DNA of 64,000 bases from assembly GCF_002140715.2 (NCBI RefSeq), contig NZ_NGLE02000001.1:2322001-2386000 (forward strand), in the 5' to 3' direction. The notes beneath the pieces are model-generated. The model was given only the letters and a program-made list of their open reading frames with translations, did not search any database and was not told the origin of the DNA. This document shows, in pieces, positions 1-8,450 of the stretch. The position numbers were made by a program, and so were the translations under genes. Each line of letters opens with the position of its first letter. Position 1 is the first letter of the stretch. Source of the DNA: Enterococcus sp. 4G2_DIV0659 (GTDB lineage Bacteria; Bacillota; Bacilli; Lactobacillales; Enterococcaceae).

Positions 1-220
1 AGTCAGGTTAACGAAAAAACAATTAGCAAATGTAGAAGTAAGGGTGACTGACGAAAAGCAACAATTTTTAAGTTGTGGCCATCAAATTCAAGAACAAATT
101 ACCTACTCATTACAACAAATGGCGATGGTTAAAACAAATAAAATCAACATCGTTTTCAAAAAGAAAAAGTCAGATACACCTATTCTTTCAAGTACGAAAA
201 GAGAGTCACGTGTGATTTAA
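1..220 (+). CDS. amaP: AmaP, alkaline shock response membrane anchor (C-terminal part only)
   Basis: The reading frame is open from the first bases and ends at a TAA at 218-220. It encodes about 72 residues of a protein whose N-terminus lies before the window. The visible part is a soluble mixed alpha/beta tail ending in a basic stretch (FKKKK) and a polar end. AmaP proteins anchor Asp23/Gls24 at the membrane in Gram-positive cocci. The assignment rests on that tail plus the fixed gene order with DUF2273, Gls24 and GlsB just downstream. The next gene starts 14 nt later behind a strong AAAGGAGG site, so this is one operon. The upstream membrane segments cannot be checked here. Confidence 0.72.
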   Translation, partial: VRLTKKQLANVEVRVTDEKQQFLSCGHQIQEQITYSLQQMAMVKTNKINIVFKKKKSDTPILSSTKRESRVI

Positions 221-233
221 AGGAGGAACTAAA

Positions 234-449
234 ATGAAAAAATTCATGATGTTGGCTCCTTACAAAAATCAATGGTTCTTTACCAGTCTATTCTTTTTCG
301 TCGCTATTTTGTTTATGACGATTGGTTTTTGGAAGACCATGTTAATCCTTTTTATGACTGGAATCGGCTTTTTTATTGGCACAATGAAAGATGAAAAACG
401 CTCTATCTCTTCAATTTTAGCTTCTTTACAAGCTTTTTTTGAAAGATAA
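234..449 (+). CDS. DUF2273 family small membrane protein
   Basis: A 71-residue protein with two hydrophobic segments (about residues 15-32 and 34-48) and a charged tail containing the family-like MKDEKRS stretch. DUF2273 proteins are regularly found between amaP and asp23/gls24 genes, which is the position here. The molecular role is unknown. They are thought to belong to the membrane platform that holds Asp23-family proteins, but that is inferred from context. The start is set by AAAGGAGG eight bases upstream. Confidence 0.8.
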   Translation: MKKFMMLAPYKNQWFFTSLFFFVAILFMTIGFWKTMLILFMTGIGFFIGTMKDEKRSISSILASLQAFFER

Positions 450-485
450 AATAAATTGAATCAAAATTAGAAAGGTTGAGAGAAA

Positions 486-956
486 ATGGACAACAAAGCA
501 AATGGAAACACAACTGAAGGAACAAATGAAAATGGCATCAAAACAAAATTAACATTTGACGATCAAGTCGTGAAAAAAATTGCTGGTATCGCCGTTTCAG
601 AAATCCCTGGTATTTTAGGATTGAGCGGAAATGCCCTTACCAACTTGACCGATCGTTTCACCAATGGGAATAATCCAACAAAAGGAATTAGTGCAGAAGT
701 GGGCACAAAACAAGTGGCAATCGATTTAGATGTTATCGGAGAATATGGCAAAAATATTGCTCAAGTCTTTGATGAAGCGACAAAAAAAGTATCTGATCAA
801 GTCAAAAATATGACCGGTTTAGATGTCATCGAATTTAATATGAATGTAGATGATGTTATGTCAAAAGAGCAGTACGAAGAAAAATTTGAAAACAAGAAAA
901 AAGACGAGAATCAAAATGATAAAGTACAAGAAAACAATACACGTACCTTACAATAA
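486..956 (+). CDS. gls24: Asp23/Gls24 family envelope stress protein
   Basis: A 156-residue cytosolic protein of the Asp23/Gls24 family. The core runs from about residue 22 to 125 and includes the typical opening (VVKKIAGIAVSEIPGI) and the GxIxEYGKNI-like strand region. The C-terminal 25 residues are a very polar K/E/N/Q tail. Gls24 proteins in enterococci are linked to bile salt and general stress resistance and to virulence. They polymerise near the membrane through AmaP. The gene sits between DUF2273 and a GlsB-type gene, the standard stress cluster order. There may be other Gls24 paralogues elsewhere in the genome, so the numbering of the symbol is not certain. Confidence 0.88.
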   Translation: MDNKANGNTTEGTNENGIKTKLTFDDQVVKKIAGIAVSEIPGILGLSGNALTNLTDRFTNGNNPTKGISAEVGTKQVAIDLDVIGEYGKNIAQVFDEATKKVSDQVKNMTGLDVIEFNMNVDDVMSKEQYEEKFENKKKDENQNDKVQENNTRTLQ

Positions 957-993
957 TTAGTAACCAGCATTTATTTAGAGGAGGAAGATCAGT

Positions 994-1242
994 ATGTTAA
1001 GCTTTATTTGGTCATTAATTGTCGGCGGTGTGCTAGGAGCAATTGCTGGAGCGATTTTAGGAAAAGATGTGCCAGGTGGTATTGTCGGTAATATTATTGT
1101 TGGTTTCATCGGTAGTTGGATCGGTACGATGCTTTTAGGCAACTTTGGTCCGATCATTGGTGGATTTCCAATTATTTCAGCGTTGATTGGAGCCATCATT
1201 TGTATTGCGATCTATTCGTTTATTGTTAAACGAATGGCTTAA
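994..1242 (+). CDS. glsB: GlsB/YeaQ/YmgE family stress membrane protein
   Basis: An 82-residue, glycine-rich, very hydrophobic protein with three predicted membrane helices and the family pattern of small residues (GGVLGAIAGAILGKD, GxIVGNIIVGFIGSWIG). Members are known as transglycosylase-associated or GlsB proteins and are induced by general stress. The biochemical function is not established. It is the last gene of the Gls24 cluster, preceded by GAGGAGG and followed by a strong terminator. Confidence 0.88.
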   Translation: MLSFIWSLIVGGVLGAIAGAILGKDVPGGIVGNIIVGFIGSWIGTMLLGNFGPIIGGFPIISALIGAIICIAIYSFIVKRMA

Positions 1243-1278
1243 TTACAGATAAAGATAGCTAAAAATGACTATTTTTTG

Positions 1279-1323
1279 GTGATAGAGAGGCAGCTTTCAT
1301 AGTGGACTCTCTATCACTTTTTT
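1279..1323 (+). terminator. Rho-independent terminator after glsB
   Basis: Perfect 11-bp inverted repeat (1279-1289 with 1307-1317, arm GTGATAGAGAG) followed by a run of T. It closes the Gls24 stress operon. Confidence 0.88.
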
Positions 1324-1357
1324 AGTATGAAAATTAATATAGAACTATTTGAGATTA

Positions 1358-1393
1358 TAAGATAATGAATATTATGATTCATTATCTTATTTT
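1358..1393. terminator. Second perfect hairpin in the glsB downstream gap
   Basis: A perfect 13-bp inverted repeat (1358-1370 with 1377-1389, arm TAAGATAATGAAT) with a six-base loop, followed by TTTTG. It could be a second, AT-rich terminator or an operator for the surface-protein gene that starts at 1552. No other feature is seen in the 309-base gap. Confidence 0.5.
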
Positions 1394-1551
1394 GTGTAAT
1401 AAAATGAAATAAAAGGATAAAAAAAGTGCTACTAGACAATTAAAATATGAATTATCATAGAGAAGGATGCTTAGTATAGATGATAGATAGCAAAAGCCAT
1501 CATATTTGTAAAGAATTACTGTGGAAATGAACGAAGGGAGAGATTATTCTA

Positions 1552-3717
1552 GTGAAGTTAATCAAAAAAAAGTTATTTTTTTCAATAGTACTTATATTGT
1601 TCTCTTTTGTAATAGAGATAAATACTTCGATAGCAGAAAGTGCTAGTAGCTCACCAAGGTTTGAATTGGGGTGGATAGATAAACATCCTAAATGGTCTAA
1701 CATACGTAAAACAACTATACCTAAGGAACATAATTTTTTTATGAAACATACGAATGATACGAAGGCAATTGATCTGACTGGCGGTGCTAAAATTAGTGGA
1801 GAGTACATTGATTTTTCAAAAATTACATCTACTGGAAGTGTCAGACTAACCAATGTTGGCTTTTATGGGGGAAAATCAATTGATGTAAAAGTGTCGGTGA
1901 CTAGTGAAAGTTCTAAAGAGTTTCTTATAGGATTTAAAAAGAATACGTTCTTAAATATCATTTTTGATACGCCTAAAAATAGAGTGGCTCATGTTAAATA
2001 TGAGTATTTTATCACTAATACAAATACACCGATAGCTATTGGACAATACACAAATTATACGAATATAGATGTGAATGTAAGCATATTTATTCCTAATTCG
2101 TCCTTGTCCAAAATTCTTTCCGTAACGCCAACATATACAACGTATGATAAATCAATTACAAATGGCTTATATGCTACAGGAAGCCAAGAATCATCTAGTA
2201 GAGATGATCCAGCTTATGGGTTTGTGGCATTGTTGAAACCAACAACATCTGTAACGATAGATTTAACGAAACCATCCAATTATCAGAGACATGTTGGTGT
2301 ATATTATAATGGAGCTGCCGATACAGATATTGAGACAAGCGACTTAGACGGTATTGATACAAAATTAGATGCTGTCGAAGATAAAAATTCAATTGCTGAG
2401 GCGGAATATATGCAACTAGTTCCATATAAATATAACGCAAATTATTATTATAAAAATTTTAGTCTTACTATCCCTTTAGAAAACAACCATATGATGTATG
2501 ATTCGTTGGAGATCAGGGATAGGGAGGGAAATGATGTCTCTAAAAAATTTGATATAAAAAAAACAGGGACGGAATTAAGTGTATCTGCACTAGGTGAAGA
2601 ATTGAAAAAGTCCAGTTTTTATGATAATGCCTATATGTTTAAACTAAAATATAAAATTGACTTTTCAAAAGAAATTGCTCCTTCAAAATTAGATGCGTCT
2701 GGTTATTATCATTTGAGAACTAGTGCTAAAAGAAATTTAAATGGCGTAATAACCTCCGCAGAATCGAATGTAAGTGTCAATTTTAATAGTCAATTAACGG
2801 CTAAGCATACTTTAGACGGAAAACTGATTCCAGGTACTTCAAACTTTGTAGTAAACAAATTCCTTACGCAAAAGACAAAAATACCTACTAAATTAAAGGG
2901 ATATCAACTAGTTTCTTATATACCTAATACAGGTGATTTAGATAACTATCTGATGGAAAAAACAACATCGGAAGTTACATTAAATTATCGTCGATTAGAT
3001 ATCCCAATACTATCGATAGCTGATACTGCTCTCACTGTAAATCTATCCGATAGCTTATTGCATCTTAAAGGGAATGTTAAATTAGATGGACTAGAATTTT
3101 ATGGATATTCAATCTTTTTAGAATATAATAAAAACAAGCAAGAGATTGTTAGCGCTGAGACCAATAGTGAAGGAAAGGATTTTGACGTGACAGTAAAATT
3201 GACGGATATAAATGCAGGTAAGTTGGACGCTAAGGTATATGCTTTGGATGAATTTGGGCGTAAATCAACGGTTGTTAACTTATCTATTGATGTAGTCGGT
3301 TCGCTGAAATTTAATTCATTACCTGTAGATTCGGAGTTTGGTGTCATTAAAATTCCTTCAAAAAAAGAATGGTTGAAACCTAAGCAAATGCAAGCTTTTC
3401 AAGTCGGTGACTATAGAGGCGCTAATAAGCATTTTCAATTAAAGGTAATGTTTGTTGATCGATCCCAAAATAATCAGTTAAGTGACAGATTATTTTTTAA
3501 AAAAGATGCAGATTCTGAGATGGAGAGACTTGTGAATAATCAGGCTATTCCTGTTTATAAAGGCAGCACTCAAGCCGAAATTGACAAAAATGAATTTAAT
3601 ATAAATTTTGAAAATGATACAGGTTTATTTTTCGAAGCAACACCAGATATGAAAATAGGTTCTTTTCAAGGGGACTTGGTTTGGACGTTAGAGGATGTCC
3701 CTCACGAAAGCGATTAG
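1552..3717 (+). CDS. Secreted surface protein with divergent WxL-like C-terminal domain
   Basis: A 721-residue protein starting at GTG behind GGGAG. Residues 1-30 form a signal peptide (KKK, hydrophobic core, cleavage near SIAES) with no lipobox. The middle is Thr/Ser/Asn-rich and beta-strand-like, without cysteines or an LPXTG motif. A bacterial Ig-like module fits about residues 485-585. The last 130 residues resemble a WxL domain, the peptidoglycan-binding module common in enterococci. They have an opening SEFG strand, a DYRG turn and an ending VWTLEDVP like the usual WTL..aP end. The diagnostic WxL tripeptide is replaced by FQL near residue 628. It probably binds the cell wall non-covalently. 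Homologues usually sit in WxL operons, but here it stands alone between terminators. Confidence 0.55.
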   Translation: MKLIKKKLFFSIVLILFSFVIEINTSIAESASSSPRFELGWIDKHPKWSNIRKTTIPKEHNFFMKHTNDTKAIDLTGGAKISGEYIDFSKITSTGSVRLTNVGFYGGKSIDVKVSVTSESSKEFLIGFKKNTFLNIIFDTPKNRVAHVKYEYFITNTNTPIAIGQYTNYTNIDVNVSIFIPNSSLSKILSVTPTYTTYDKSITNGLYATGSQESSSRDDPAYGFVALLKPTTSVTIDLTKPSNYQRHVGVYYNGAADTDIETSDLDGIDTKLDAVEDKNSIAEAEYMQLVPYKYNANYYYKNFSLTIPLENNHMMYDSLEIRDREGNDVSKKFDIKKTGTELSVSALGEELKKSSFYDNAYMFKLKYKIDFSKEIAPSKLDASGYYHLRTSAKRNLNGVITSAESNVSVNFNSQLTAKHTLDGKLIPGTSNFVVNKFLTQKTKIPTKLKGYQLVSYIPNTGDLDNYLMEKTTSEVTLNYRRLDIPILSIADTALTVNLSDSLLHLKGNVKLDGLEFYGYSIFLEYNKNKQEIVSAETNSEGKDFDVTVKLTDINAGKLDAKVYALDEFGRKSTVVNLSIDVVGSLKFNSLPVDSEFGVIKIPSKKEWLKPKQMQAFQVGDYRGANKHFQLKVMFVDRSQNNQLSDRLFFKKDADSEMERLVNNQAIPVYKGSTQAEIDKNEFNINFENDTGLFFEATPDMKIGSFQGDLVWTLEDVPHESD

Positions 3718-3762
3718 CTTTGAAAAATGTGAAGGAGTGGCTTTTTCTCGCCGTTTATTCGA

Positions 3763-3802
3763 GTTTTAGAGTGTGAAACAGTTTCGTTTCACACTCTAAA
3801 AC
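3763..3802. terminator. Perfect 17-bp hairpin between convergent genes
   Basis: Perfect inverted repeat 3763-3779 with 3786-3802 (arm starts GTTTTAGAGTGTG), extended by a CGTTTATT/AATAAACG pair outside. It lies between the surface-protein gene and the convergent DUF960 gene. A second weaker hairpin (CAGGTT/AACCTG) followed by a long T-run lies at about 3823-3870. Together they probably end transcription from both sides. Confidence 0.7.
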
Positions 3803-3885
3803 TTAATAAACGATAGCCAAAAGTCAGGTTCTTCGGCAATGTCGTAACCTGCTCTTTTTTTATTTTTTTAGAGTTGCATTATTAT

Positions 3886-4206
3886 TTAACCCAACATTTC
3901 CGCTGGTAACAAAATCGTTTCTTTCGTTCCATCATCAAATGCGAAAACTTGGGAAGGATAGTCATCTGAGTATGGAATAGGTAAGTCAATAGCCATTTGC
4001 ACATCGTTCATTTCTTGAGAGAAATGGACTGTCACGTTTCCACCATTATCAATTAAATCAAAATAAAGCATATTGGTTAACGGAATAACACCTTTTAAAT
4101 CCAAGTCAATAATCAACCAGATACTGTCGATTAAAGCTCCTGGTAAACGTTCAACCACACCAACAGAAGCATAACGACTACGTTCACTATCAAAACTTTC
4201 AACCAT
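3886..4206 (-). CDS. DUF960 family protein
   Basis: A 106-residue soluble acidic protein. The early RYASVGVVERLPG stretch and the SIWLIIDL segment fit the DUF960 family of small Firmicute proteins, whose function is unknown. It has no membrane segment and no recognisable catalytic motif. An AAGGAGG site precedes the ATG on the minus strand. It is probably monocistronic, downstream of but separate from rplY. Confidence 0.6.
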   Translation of the reverse strand: MVESFDSERSRYASVGVVERLPGALIDSIWLIIDLDLKGVIPLTNMLYFDLIDNGGNVTVHFSQEMNDVQMAIDLPIPYSDDYPSQVFAFDDGTKETILLPAEMLG

Positions 4207-4324
4207 ATACTTGACCTCCTTTAGCTATCTACTAAAGATAGTATACCTCATTTTTTTTAAACTCGCTTCTGTCATGTTTCAAGAAAAATGCAACTATAAT
4301 GCTTAAAAAATGGATAGGCTACAT

Positions 4325-4369
4325 AAAAAAGTGATTGGAGAATGACTCTATAAGTCACACACCAATCAC
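4325..4369 (-). terminator. Terminator of rplY (minus strand)
   Basis: On the minus strand an 8-bp stem (4362-4369 with 4331-4338, GTGATTGG/CCAATCAC) is followed by six T. It lies about 75 bases past the rplY stop codon. Confidence 0.75.
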
Positions 4370-4443
4370 CTATAAAACGAATAGAGAAGGGAGAAAAAGT
4401 AACTCTTTTTCCCACAGTCTAATATTCAATATATCTAAACATA

Positions 4444-5055
4444 TTATTCCGTTTTTTCACCAATCACTGTAGGTTCAGCAGCTTCGTCTGAACTTTCTTC
4501 AACGCCGGATTGGGCTTCAACAATTGCTGCGATTTGTTCTTCACTGTCCGTGATTATATCGTAATCTTTAGCTTTTGGTAGATCAGCAATCGTAATTGCA
4601 TCACCAATCGCTAATTTAGTGATATCCACTTCAACACGTTCAGGTAATTTATCTGGAGTTGCTGAAACTAAAACATTATATAAGTTTTGGGCTAAAACAC
4701 CACCGGCTTTCACCCCTTCGGATTCACCGACAAGCACGATTTCTGCTTCAACTTCTGTAGCTTCTTTCATATTTACGGCTAAAAACTCAACGTGTTTTAT
4801 TTTATTTGTAAACGTATCTAATTGCGCTTTAGACATCAATGTGTTGATTTTTTTACCACCAATTGACATTGTAATAACAGCATTGACACCATTATCACGC
4901 AACACTTTTGTTAATTCTTTTTCATCAACTGAAACAGGAGTACTTTCCATTTCAAATCCATAAACGACAGCGGGAACTTGACCAGAGTGACGTAATTGGT
5001 TTCTTAGGGAACGTGGACGGACAGCTCTTTCTTTTACTTCTAATGATACTGACAT
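4444..5055 (-). CDS. rplY: Ribosomal protein L25 / general stress protein Ctc
   Basis: A 203-residue long-form bL25 (Ctc). The N-terminal 5S rRNA-binding domain (about residues 5-90) has the family RPRSLRNQLR..G.VPAVVYG opening. The TL5-type C-terminal beta domain (about 95-185) contains GVKAGGVL and the LPERVEVDI strand, and an acidic tail follows. It binds 5S rRNA in the 50S subunit. In Bacillus the homologue is under general stress control. The start has AAGGAGG upstream. A 400-base leader separates it from a promoter-like sequence at 5518-5546, so regulation in the leader is possible. Confidence 0.95.
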   Translation of the reverse strand: MSVSLEVKERAVRPRSLRNQLRHSGQVPAVVYGFEMESTPVSVDEKELTKVLRDNGVNAVITMSIGGKKINTLMSKAQLDTFTNKIKHVEFLAVNMKEATEVEAEIVLVGESEGVKAGGVLAQNLYNVLVSATPDKLPERVEVDITKLAIGDAITIADLPKAKDYDIITDSEEQIAAIVEAQSGVEESSDEAAEPTVIGEKTE

Positions 5056-5089
5056 AACCTAAATTCCTCCTTAAATTTAACGCTGAACA

Positions 5090-5189
5090 AGCTTATTTAA
5101 TCTCGAATGAAAAATAGAGAAAATTAAGGGTGACGTTTTTTGTCACAATGAACGTTTATCTTTTTTCCAAGAGATCAGCTCGTGAAGCT
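5090..5189 (-). repeat. Single copy of the 100-120 nt hairpin repeat family
   Basis: A 100-base element bounded by AGCTT... and ...GAAGCT. It shares the core blocks TCTCGAATGAAAAATAGA, GTGACG(T)6GTCAC and ATCTTTTTTCC with the reverse complement of the array at 14209-14683. The internal GTGACG...GTCAC hairpin is intact. It lies 35 bases upstream of rplY, in its leader. It is more degenerate than the other copies, especially in the outer stem. Confidence 0.75.
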
Positions 5190-5414
5190 AGACGATTTAA
5201 AGCGATATGGACTCGTTAAGTCTCGATTGTTCGAAAACTAACCCATAAAGCTAAATAAATCAAGTGAATTCATATTTGGTTATCTGCAAAATGTAACAAT
5301 GTGGAAAAGGAATGACACTGACACGATAAACATGTAAAAGCTAAAACCTAGCTAAGATTTTCCTGTTCATAGATTGAAACGAACAAGGAGCTTCTACAAA
5401 ACAGGCAGCAAAAA

Positions 5415-5546
5415 CAAAAAATCCCGAATAATTGTGCACAATTATCCTAGGAAATTCCTTACTTCTCTCCCAGGTCATTACGCTGTTTTTGAGAAACCGT
5501 ATTCACTTTCTATATTCACCATACCCCTAATAATTTGTTAAGTCAA
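5415..5546 (-). ncRNA. Candidate short RNA or rplY leader attenuator
   Basis: On the minus strand there is a sigma-A-like promoter, TTGACT (5546-5541), 17 bases, TATGGT (5523-5518). About 95 bases downstream comes an 18-bp perfect palindrome (5428-5445, ATAATTGTGCACAATTAT) whose flanks extend the stem, followed by TTTTTT at 5421-5416. Between them CCTGGGA can pair with TCCTAGG, which would compete with the terminator stem. This looks like a short terminated transcript or an attenuated leader of rplY. No known family is recognised and no ORF fits. On the plus strand nothing is seen in this gap before the next gene. Confidence 0.4.
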
Positions 5547-5620
5547 GGAAAGTGAAAAAACGATTTGCTTTTCATTCGATTTCATTTATACTAAAATGTT
5601 ACTTGAAATGGGGAAAAGAA

Positions 5621-6361
5621 ATGCGTTTAGATAAACTATTAGAACAAGAAAAATTAGGTTCAAGAAGAAAAGTGAAAGCGTTGATTCGTAGCAAGCAAGT
5701 CTCCATTGACGGAGTAATCTGTATGGATGAAAGTCAAAATGTCGATGCTGCACTACAAGAAATTAGCGTTGGCAAGCAGAAAATTAAACAAAAGACTCAT
5801 GTTTATTATATGTTAAATAAACCTCAAGGAGTGGTCACTGCTGTCAAAGATCGTGACCACCAAACGGTTATTGACTTGATTGAAAGACAAGATCAAAGAC
5901 CTGGACTTTATCCAATCGGACGTCTAGATCGTGATACAGAAGGTTTGCTGTTGATTACGGATAATGGACAATTGGGTTACCAGCTATTGCAGCCGCATAA
6001 AAAAGTAGGGAAACGCTACGAAGTTTTTGTAAATGAACAATTAACAGCACTTGATTGTAAAGCCTTTGCTGAGGGAATCGTGTTTGCTGATGGGAAACAG
6101 TGTAAATCAGCGGAACTAACTGTTTTAGCTTCGAGCCAAACAAGTAGCCATGCTTACCTTGATATTACGGAAGGCAAATTTCATCAGGTAAAAAAAATGT
6201 TTTTATCTGTTGGCAAAAAAGTGACCTATTTGAAGCGGTTGTCAATGGGACCAATTCAGCTAGATAAAACACTTGAGGTCGGACAGTATCGTATGTTACA
6301 AAAAGAAGAACTGCAATCTTTGTTACCCTATTTTGTTAGTCATAAAAAAGAAAGAGTGTGA
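5621..6361 (+). CDS. 16S rRNA pseudouridine synthase, RsuA/RluB/E/F family
   Basis: A 246-residue enzyme converting a specific rRNA uridine to pseudouridine. Residues 1-50 form an S4 RNA-binding domain (MRLDKLLEQEKLGSRRKVK). The catalytic domain follows, with the family motif GRLDRDTEGLLL near residue 105, where the first Asp after RL is the catalytic nucleophile. MLNKPxGVVTA and KxGKRYEV are also typical. The start chosen is the ATG at 5621, because the S4 domain begins there; the frame is open further upstream but has no homology. The size and the RsuA-like motif suggest U516 modification in 16S rRNA. The next gene starts 3 bases after the stop. Confidence 0.88.
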   Translation: MRLDKLLEQEKLGSRRKVKALIRSKQVSIDGVICMDESQNVDAALQEISVGKQKIKQKTHVYYMLNKPQGVVTAVKDRDHQTVIDLIERQDQRPGLYPIGRLDRDTEGLLLITDNGQLGYQLLQPHKKVGKRYEVFVNEQLTALDCKAFAEGIVFADGKQCKSAELTVLASSQTSSHAYLDITEGKFHQVKKMFLSVGKKVTYLKRLSMGPIQLDKTLEVGQYRMLQKEELQSLLPYFVSHKKERV

Positions 6362-6364
6362 ATC

Positions 6365-7048
6365 ATGAAATTTAAAACATTGCTATTCGATGTAGATGAT
6401 ACATTATTAGATTTTCAATTAACAGAAAAAAAGGCTCTACAAGCTCTTTTTCAAGAAGAAGATTTAGCTTTAACACCAGAGATTGAAGAAGCATATAAAA
6501 AAATTAATAGCCGCTTGTGGCGGGAATTTGAACAAGGAAAAATAGATAAACATACGGTTACAGATACACGTTTTCGTTTATTATTTGAGCGGTTCAATAG
6601 AAAAGTCGATGGAAAAAGAATGGGTGAACACTATCGATACCACTTAAGTCAAGGTCATGACTTGTTAGGAAATAGTAAAGAAATCATTGAACGACTTCAA
6701 CCAGATTATGAGTTATATATTGTGACAAATGGAGTGGCCAAAACACAGTATCAACGATTAAATGATGCGCAATTAACCCCTTTTTTTGAAGATATATTTG
6801 TTTCAGAAGAAGTAGGGTATCAAAAACCGATGAAAGAATACTTTGACCATGTTTTTGAACGAATTCCCGAATTTGATCGAGCAAAAACAATGATCATTGG
6901 CGATTCGTTAGTTTCAGATATTCAAGGAGGGAATCAGGCTGAGATTCAAACGCTTTGGCTAAACCCCACTCAACAAACGAATGTATCGAACATTCAACCA
7001 ACTCATGAAATTAGTCAGTTGGATGACATATTTACATTGTTAGATTGA
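6365..7048 (+). CDS. yjjG: HAD-superfamily nucleotidase, YjjG family
   Basis: A 227-residue haloacid-dehalogenase hydrolase with all four motifs: DVDDTLLDF (I, residues 9-17), TNG (II, near 119), the Lys of YQKP (III, near 154) and GDSLVSDIQGG (IV, near 177). The helical cap of about residues 18-90 matches YjjG-type pyrimidine nucleotidases, which remove phosphate from non-canonical (d)NMPs as house-cleaning enzymes. It is only 3 bases from the pseudouridine synthase stop, so the two are co-transcribed. Exact substrate preference cannot be read from sequence. Confidence 0.85.
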   Translation: MKFKTLLFDVDDTLLDFQLTEKKALQALFQEEDLALTPEIEEAYKKINSRLWREFEQGKIDKHTVTDTRFRLLFERFNRKVDGKRMGEHYRYHLSQGHDLLGNSKEIIERLQPDYELYIVTNGVAKTQYQRLNDAQLTPFFEDIFVSEEVGYQKPMKEYFDHVFERIPEFDRAKTMIIGDSLVSDIQGGNQAEIQTLWLNPTQQTNVSNIQPTHEISQLDDIFTLLD

Positions 7049-7056
7049 TAAAAAAG

Positions 7057-7094
7057 AACAGACAAGAGGCATGGATAAACCACTCTTGTCTGTT
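7057..7094. terminator. Bidirectional terminator
   Basis: Perfect 12-bp inverted repeat (7057-7068 with 7083-7094, arm AACAGACAAGAG) flanked by A and T tracts. It lies between the convergent yjjG-like and acetyltransferase genes. Confidence 0.9.
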
Positions 7095-7100
7095 TTTTAT

Positions 7101-7553
7101 TTAAAGATCGATGCTTAAACGAACCATATCTTTTAACACCAGTTTATTTTCAACGATTTCATCTTCATAGTGGCGAAGAAAAAAATCACGATCAATATGG
7201 GTCATACGAAATCCGCATTTTTGATAGAGATACAATTGACCAAAGCTAGTACTTCCAGTACCGATTTCAACTGTTTGATATTGCTTATTTTTAGCATATG
7301 CCAGTGCAAACATTAGTAATTTTTCCCCAAAACCTTGGCCTTGATTACTTTCATACACAGAGATATTTACGATTTCAAGTGTTTTGGGTCGGGTTGGCAG
7401 TAACACTAAAATGCCTGTTATACGATGATTAACAATCAATTCAAAGCAAATGCCGCGTGCAACATAATCATTAACTAAATGCTTATCTGGGTCAGCTGAT
7501 AATAATAGAGCATGGTGTGCCGCTTGCAAATTTGAGACTTCTTGAATCGTCAT
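7101..7553 (-). CDS. GNAT family N-acetyltransferase
   Basis: A 150-residue single-domain acetyltransferase. The acetyl-CoA pyrophosphate loop is visible as NQGQGFGEKLL near residue 70 (motif A, Q-x-x-G-x-G), after the strand LEIVNISVYES. The later FGQLYLYQKCGFRMT is the usual motif B region. The substrate is unknown; it could be a small molecule or a protein N-terminus. It is transcribed alone, convergent to the upstream pair and divergent from udk. Confidence 0.82.
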   Translation of the reverse strand: MTIQEVSNLQAAHHALLLSADPDKHLVNDYVARGICFELIVNHRITGILVLLPTRPKTLEIVNISVYESNQGQGFGEKLLMFALAYAKNKQYQTVEIGTGSTSFGQLYLYQKCGFRMTHIDRDFFLRHYEDEIVENKLVLKDMVRLSIDL

Positions 7554-7697
7554 GGGTTATTTTCCTTTCTAGAAGAGAATAGATAAATAAAGTGATTTTA
7601 AAAAAATAATGATTAAAACGGTGGCATTCTTTCTCGTTTCTATTATAATAGAAAAAGGTTATTATGACTATTACAGATAAGAAAGAGGTTTCGTTGA

Positions 7698-8327
7698 ATG
7701 AAAAACAATCAACCGATCGTCATTGGTGTTACTGGTGGCTCTGGCAGTGGTAAAACGAGTGTCAGTCGAGCAATATTTAATCATTTTCCTAACCATTCTA
7801 TTATGATGTTGGAACAAGATTCGTATTATAAAGATCAAAGCCATTTGAGTTTTGAAGAAAGGCTTACGACCAACTATGACCATCCTTTTGCGTTTGACAC
7901 GGATTTGTTGATTGATCATTTACAACAACTGATAAATTATAAAACGATTGAAAAGCCTGTATATGACTATGTTGCTCATACAAGAAGCTCGGATATTGTT
8001 GTTCAAGAACCAAAGGAAGTCATTATTTTAGAAGGAATTTTGATTTTAGAAGATGTTCGCTTAAGAGAGTTGATGGATATCAAGTTATACGTAGATACAG
8101 ATGACGATATTCGCATTATTCGCAGAATCAAACGTGATATGGAAGAAAGAGGTAGAACGCTAGATTCTGTTATTGAACAATATTTGACGGTTGTCAAACC
8201 AATGTATCATCAATTTATCGAGCCAACGAAGCGCTATGCTGATGTAATTGTTCCAGAAGGCGGAGAAAATCATGTTGCCATTGACTTGATTACAACAAAA
8301 GTAGCAAGTATTTTGAATGATTTATAA
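7698..8327 (+). CDS. udk: Uridine kinase
   Basis: A 209-residue cytosolic kinase that phosphorylates uridine and cytidine to UMP and CMP in pyrimidine salvage. The Walker A loop GGSGSGKTS is at residues 13-21. The nucleoside site has the YYKD motif near 47 and [11 protein letters not shown] near 63, and the lid region is [12 protein letters not shown] near 148. Length matches the bacterial family. A TATAAT box lies at 7644-7649. A very strong terminator follows, so it is a single-gene unit. Confidence 0.94.
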   Translation: MKNNQPIVIGVTGGSGSGKTSVSRAIFNHFPNHSIMMLEQDSYYKDQSHLSFEERLTTNYDHPFAFDTDLLIDHLQQLINYKTIEKPVYDYVAHTRSSDIVVQEPKEVIILEGILILEDVRLRELMDIKLYVDTDDDIRIIRRIKRDMEERGRTLDSVIEQYLTVVKPMYHQFIEPTKRYADVIVPEGGENHVAIDLITTKVASILNDL

Positions 8328-8351
8328 AAAAATATAGTCATGTTTATTCTA

Positions 8352-8402
8352 ATGTTAGCTGATATGTTCGATTTTTTAGAACATATCAGCTAACATTTTT
8401 TG
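8352..8402 (+). terminator. Terminator after udk
   Basis: Perfect 18-bp inverted repeat (8352-8369 with 8379-8396, arm ATGTTAGCTGATATG...) followed by TTTTTTG. Confidence 0.92.
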
Positions 8403-8450
8403 TTATTTTATTTTGACGGAAAATGGAATGAGTCGGAGCCCAAAAAATAA

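Noticed and set aside
4619..4963. 114-codon frame opposite rplY
   Set aside because: Antisense shadow of a well-conserved ribosomal protein gene with low-quality composition.
5090..5620. T-box or known riboswitch in the rplY/pseudouridine synthase gap
   Set aside because: No T-box AGGGUGGNACCGCG motif or other known riboswitch core is visible; only the repeat copy and the palindromic terminator are supported.
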